A stretch of 7,371 nucleotides of DNA. Origin: Candidatus Nitrosopumilus sp. Lineage in GTDB: Archaea > Thermoproteota > Nitrososphaeria > Nitrososphaerales > Nitrosopumilaceae. Of the stretch, positions 5,744 to 7,371 are shown piece after piece (positions within the stretch are counted from its first letter, which is position 1; each line of letters opens with the position of its first letter). The notes under the pieces were generated by a model, which searched no databases, was not told where the DNA came from, and was given only the letters and a program-made list of their open reading frames with translations. The translations under genes and the position numbers were made by a program. The DNA lies in NCBI GenBank assembly GCA_013002265.1, contig JABDKK010000013.1:1-7371 (forward strand), in the 5' to 3' direction.

Positions 5744-5784
5744 AATCTTAATTAGTGTAGGTTGTTAAAGATGATCTTAATAAG
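5744..5784. promoter_or_regulatory. Divergent promoter region with a direct repeat
   Basis: AATCTTAATTAG (5744-5755) and GATCTTAATAAG (5773-5784) form an imperfect direct repeat spaced 29 bp apart. The second includes the TATA box CTTAATAA (5776-5783), centred about 26 nt before the ABM ATG at 5806. The first overlaps the likely TATA element of the minus-strand 81-residue gene. The two promoters may respond to the same factor. Confidence 0.4.
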
Positions 5785-5805
5785 AATAATCTTCCATTAA
5801 AAACA

Positions 5806-6102
5806 ATGAGCGTTGTATGCCTGCTTGAAGTTCCAACCAAAACGGAATTCGTAGAGACCATGAAAAATTTTTTGAAAGAAATAGTGCGAGATACAAGAAC
5901 ATATGAGGGATGTGAAAAAATTTTAGTGTACAACAACATTGATGATCCAACAAATATTGTAATTTATGAGATTTGGAAATCTCGAGGGCATCATGAAAGG
6001 TATGTAAAATGGAGATTTGAAACAGGAGTGGGTCAAAAAATACTTTCAATGTCGACTGCAGATTCCCTTAATCCAAAATACTATGATCTAGTTGATGCGT
6101 GA
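5806..6102 (+). CDS. ABM (antibiotic biosynthesis monooxygenase)-like dimeric alpha/beta-barrel protein
   Basis: This 98-residue protein fits the ferredoxin-like ABM fold: a first strand (SVVCLLEV), a long helix (about 12-29), the Y33-E-G-C segment, a strand (KILVYNN), and the core strand IVIYEIW followed by the R-G-H-H-E-R-Y helix. The E-G-C/T...Y..x..P....x.E.W pattern is the usual signature of YgiN-like quinol monooxygenases and related heme or small-molecule proteins. These work as dimers without cofactors or with heme; the substrate cannot be assigned. The leaderless start at 5806 is supported by TATA spacing. It is convergent with the secreted-protein gene, 37 nt away. Confidence 0.85.
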   Translation: MSVVCLLEVPTKTEFVETMKNFLKEIVRDTRTYEGCEKILVYNNIDDPTNIVIYEIWKSRGHHERYVKWRFETGVGQKILSMSTADSLNPKYYDLVDA

Positions 6103-6117
6103 TCCTAGTGATTTTAC

Positions 6118-6133
6118 AAAAAAATAAAAGAAA
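6118..6133 (-). terminator. T-rich terminator of the secreted-protein gene
   Basis: Reading the minus strand just after the stop at 6140, the sequence is TTTCTTTTATTTTTTT. It is T-rich without a clear hairpin, which fits archaeal intrinsic termination. Confidence 0.5.
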
Positions 6134-6139
6134 TTGGAG

Positions 6140-6811
6140 TTAGTTTTGTGTTGCTACGACAGAGTAACTTACAGTAAATGGCTCAGGATTTGTCGTATGA
6201 ACTGCAAGTGCATTTCCTGCAAACATCCACGTTCCCATGGAATCTTCCCTATCAACAAACGTCAATGCATACTTTGTCTCACCATCTGGGAAGGTAACGG
6301 TTGATTGCCCCTTGACTTCTTCATCAGATAATGGTCCATGAAGTGCAAGCAGCTGAATGTTTTCAGAAGCAGAATATGTCACCATTCCTTTGTATGTTTT
6401 GCCTGAAGGAGGAAGCAATATTGCAATTTGGTGTCCTTCATGTCCAAGTGACAAATGTGGAGAGGATGTAATTGTTCCAGTTGCTGCCTTCCATGAATGT
6501 GCATGTGTTTGCATTTGTTGGCGAGTCATTTGTTTTTCAGAATGTTTAGCACCAGATGAACTTGAAGCATCATAAGATTTGCTGCTACTAGATGACTTGT
6601 TCTGACTATCTTTCCAAGCCTCATATCCTCCAGGATATTCCGAACAAAGTCTATCGCCGCAGACTATATTTGCAGTTGCTGAACCATACTTCCACTTTGG
6701 AGTTCCTTGAGATTTGTAGGCATCTGCTTCTTCAATCATGAATGCGGAGGTTGCAAGTGTAGTAGCTAGAATTGTCGTTATCAGTAGAACAGATAGAATA
6801 GTTTTTGTCAT
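6140..6811 (-). CDS. Secreted thaumarchaeal protein with Cys cassette, Ser-rich linker and C-terminal beta domain
   Basis: This 223-residue protein has a signal peptide (K3, hydrophobic 5-24, probable cleavage after A-D-A near residue 31). A segment with C51-G-D-R-L-C56 followed by Y-P-G-G-Y-E-A-W comes next. To my knowledge this cassette recurs at the N-terminus of several thaumarchaeal exported proteins. Residues 72-87 are a Ser-rich linker. A His-rich stretch (H103, H105, H119, H124, H127) leads into a beta-rich domain (about 128-220) with GTWMFAGNALAVH and a final FTVSYSV strand. The paired Cys probably form a disulfide, and the His might bind metal. No catalytic motif is recognised. The promoter CTTATATT (6842-6835) is centred about 27 nt before the ATG. 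Confidence 0.82.
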   Translation of the reverse strand: MTKTILSVLLITTILATTLATSAFMIEEADAYKSQGTPKWKYGSATANIVCGDRLCSEYPGGYEAWKDSQNKSSSSSKSYDASSSSGAKHSEKQMTRQQMQTHAHSWKAATGTITSSPHLSLGHEGHQIAILLPPSGKTYKGMVTYSASENIQLLALHGPLSDEEVKGQSTVTFPDGETKYALTFVDREDSMGTWMFAGNALAVHTTNPEPFTVSYSVVATQN

Positions 6812-6834
6812 TAAAGACAGACATCAGTTTTCTG

Positions 6835-6842
6835 AATATAAG
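6835..6842 (-). promoter_or_regulatory. TATA box of the secreted-protein gene
   Basis: CTTATATT on the minus strand is centred 27-28 nt before the ATG at 6811. Confidence 0.5.
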
Positions 6843-6902
6843 GAATGAACCATGAAAAATCTAATGTCTAACTTTTTTCCTTTGAGAGATTTAATTTCAT
6901 TT

Positions 6903-6910
6903 TTTAAATA
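6903..6910 (+). promoter_or_regulatory. TATA box of sdhC
   Basis: TTTAAATA is a strong TATA element. It predicts transcription from about 6933, leaving a leader of 11 nt to the out-of-frame ATG at 6944 or 19 nt to the in-frame TTG at 6952. This differs from the leaderless pattern of the other genes here. Confidence 0.55.
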
Positions 6911-6951
6911 TATTTTCAGGATCAGATATTATCTAGCATTACGATGAATAC

Positions 6952-7371
6952 TTGTTCTTGGAAAAAAAAGATGCTAATAATAATAGATATGGGATAAGAG
7001 GATGGCTAAACCCTACCAAATTTGGCATTGAAAGAGCATCTTTTATGTTTATGAGGATATCAGGAGTTTTTTTGTTAGTGTTCTTTGTGGCGCATATAAT
7101 CCAAGAGGCTGCAATTCTAGACAGGCTTTCATGGGGGAATGCTGTTAAAAACTGCATATTCTCCTGAAGGATTCATTCTATTGACAATCATGATTGGAAT
7201 GTCGGTATTTCATACGATTAACGGTATTAGATTAATGATAAATCAAGGTGGAGTTGGTGTTGGAAGACCCAAGAGACCAGACTACCCGTATGAAGTTCGA
7301 TCTCAAAACTACAAAAACAAGCTATGCATATACGCATCAATAGGATTGGCAGCGCTTGCCATGTGGTATGG
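6952..7371 (+). pseudogene. sdhC: Succinate dehydrogenase cytochrome b subunit, frame broken (partial at right edge)
   Basis: Two frames together encode an SdhC-type cytochrome b subunit, the membrane anchor of succinate:quinone oxidoreductase (complex II). The first frame (6952-7167) carries YGIRGWLNPTKFGIERASF and the first membrane helix with the R-I-S-G motif and a His likely to bind heme (FFVAHI). It then ends early at a TGA. The second frame, from 7139 to the window edge, resumes with PEGFILLTIMIGMSVFHTIN and GIRLM, the canonical second heme-ligand helix (H-x-x-x-G-I-R), and then the conserved G-V-G-x-x-R-P-x-x-P-D-Y-P. Removing one G from the GGGGG at 7133-7137 joins them as S-W-G-M-L-L-K. 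For a gene central to the TCA cycle, a homopolymer sequencing error is at least as likely as real inactivation. The start is also unclear: TTG is the only in-frame codon, and the ATG at 6944 is in another frame. Confidence 0.85.

Noticed and set aside
5777..6049. Minus-strand 90-codon frame
   Set aside because: Antisense to the ABM-like gene, which has a better fold match and promoter.
6357..6575. Plus-strand Cys-rich frame
   Set aside because: Shadow of the secreted-protein gene; its Cys codons are the reverse of Gln, His, Thr and Ala codons.
7139..7371. A separate gene starting at the ATG at 7139
   Set aside because: The sequence is the second half of SdhC (H-x-x-x-G-I-R helix); it is a frameshifted continuation, not a new gene.

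Overview
The window comes from an AT-rich archaeal genome, most likely an ammonia-oxidising Thaumarchaeota (Nitrososphaerota) of the Nitrosopumilus/Nitrosarchaeum type. The evidence is an archaeal aRF1 with NIKS and GGQ motifs, a DUF4443 winged-helix protein, a secreted protein with a VCGDRLC/PGG cassette that I associate with marine thaumarchaea, and TATA boxes about 26 nt upstream of most start codons, the spacing expected for leaderless transcripts. There is no CRISPR array, insertion sequence, tRNA or rRNA, and no sign of a large mobile island.

Layout. At the left edge a minus-strand cobalt-transport pair, cbtB then cbtA (cut by the window edge), lies downstream of a TATA box and a perfect inverted repeat. 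Positions 341-1054 hold no intact gene. They contain short, broken coding-like stretches that look like decayed genes. Then come three plus-strand genes: a DUF4443 transcription-factor-like protein with no obvious start codon, a membrane-anchored DsbA-type thiol oxidoreductase, and aRF1 (prf1). A HIT-family nucleotide hydrolase converges on prf1 and overlaps its end. Divergent from HIT is a membrane-anchored extracytoplasmic protein of unknown function, which converges on a small zinc-ribbon protein.

The right half carries small single-gene units: a DUF1059 protein with a GTG start, an 81-residue protein resembling the helical cap of B12-binding modules without the B12-binding half, and a divergently transcribed ABM-type small monooxygenase-like protein. 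A secreted Ser/His-rich protein on the minus strand follows. At the right edge is the start of the succinate dehydrogenase cytochrome b subunit (sdhC), whose reading frame is broken at a GGGGG run.

Most genes here have their own promoter, so the window is a mosaic of small transcription units rather than one pathway. The clearest functional unit is cbtBA (cobalt uptake for B12 synthesis). The most notable points are the candidate operator before cbtB, the cap-only B12-module protein, the missing start of the DUF4443 gene, and the homopolymer-associated frame breaks in sdhC and in the 581-746 remnant. I found no convincing new multi-gene system.
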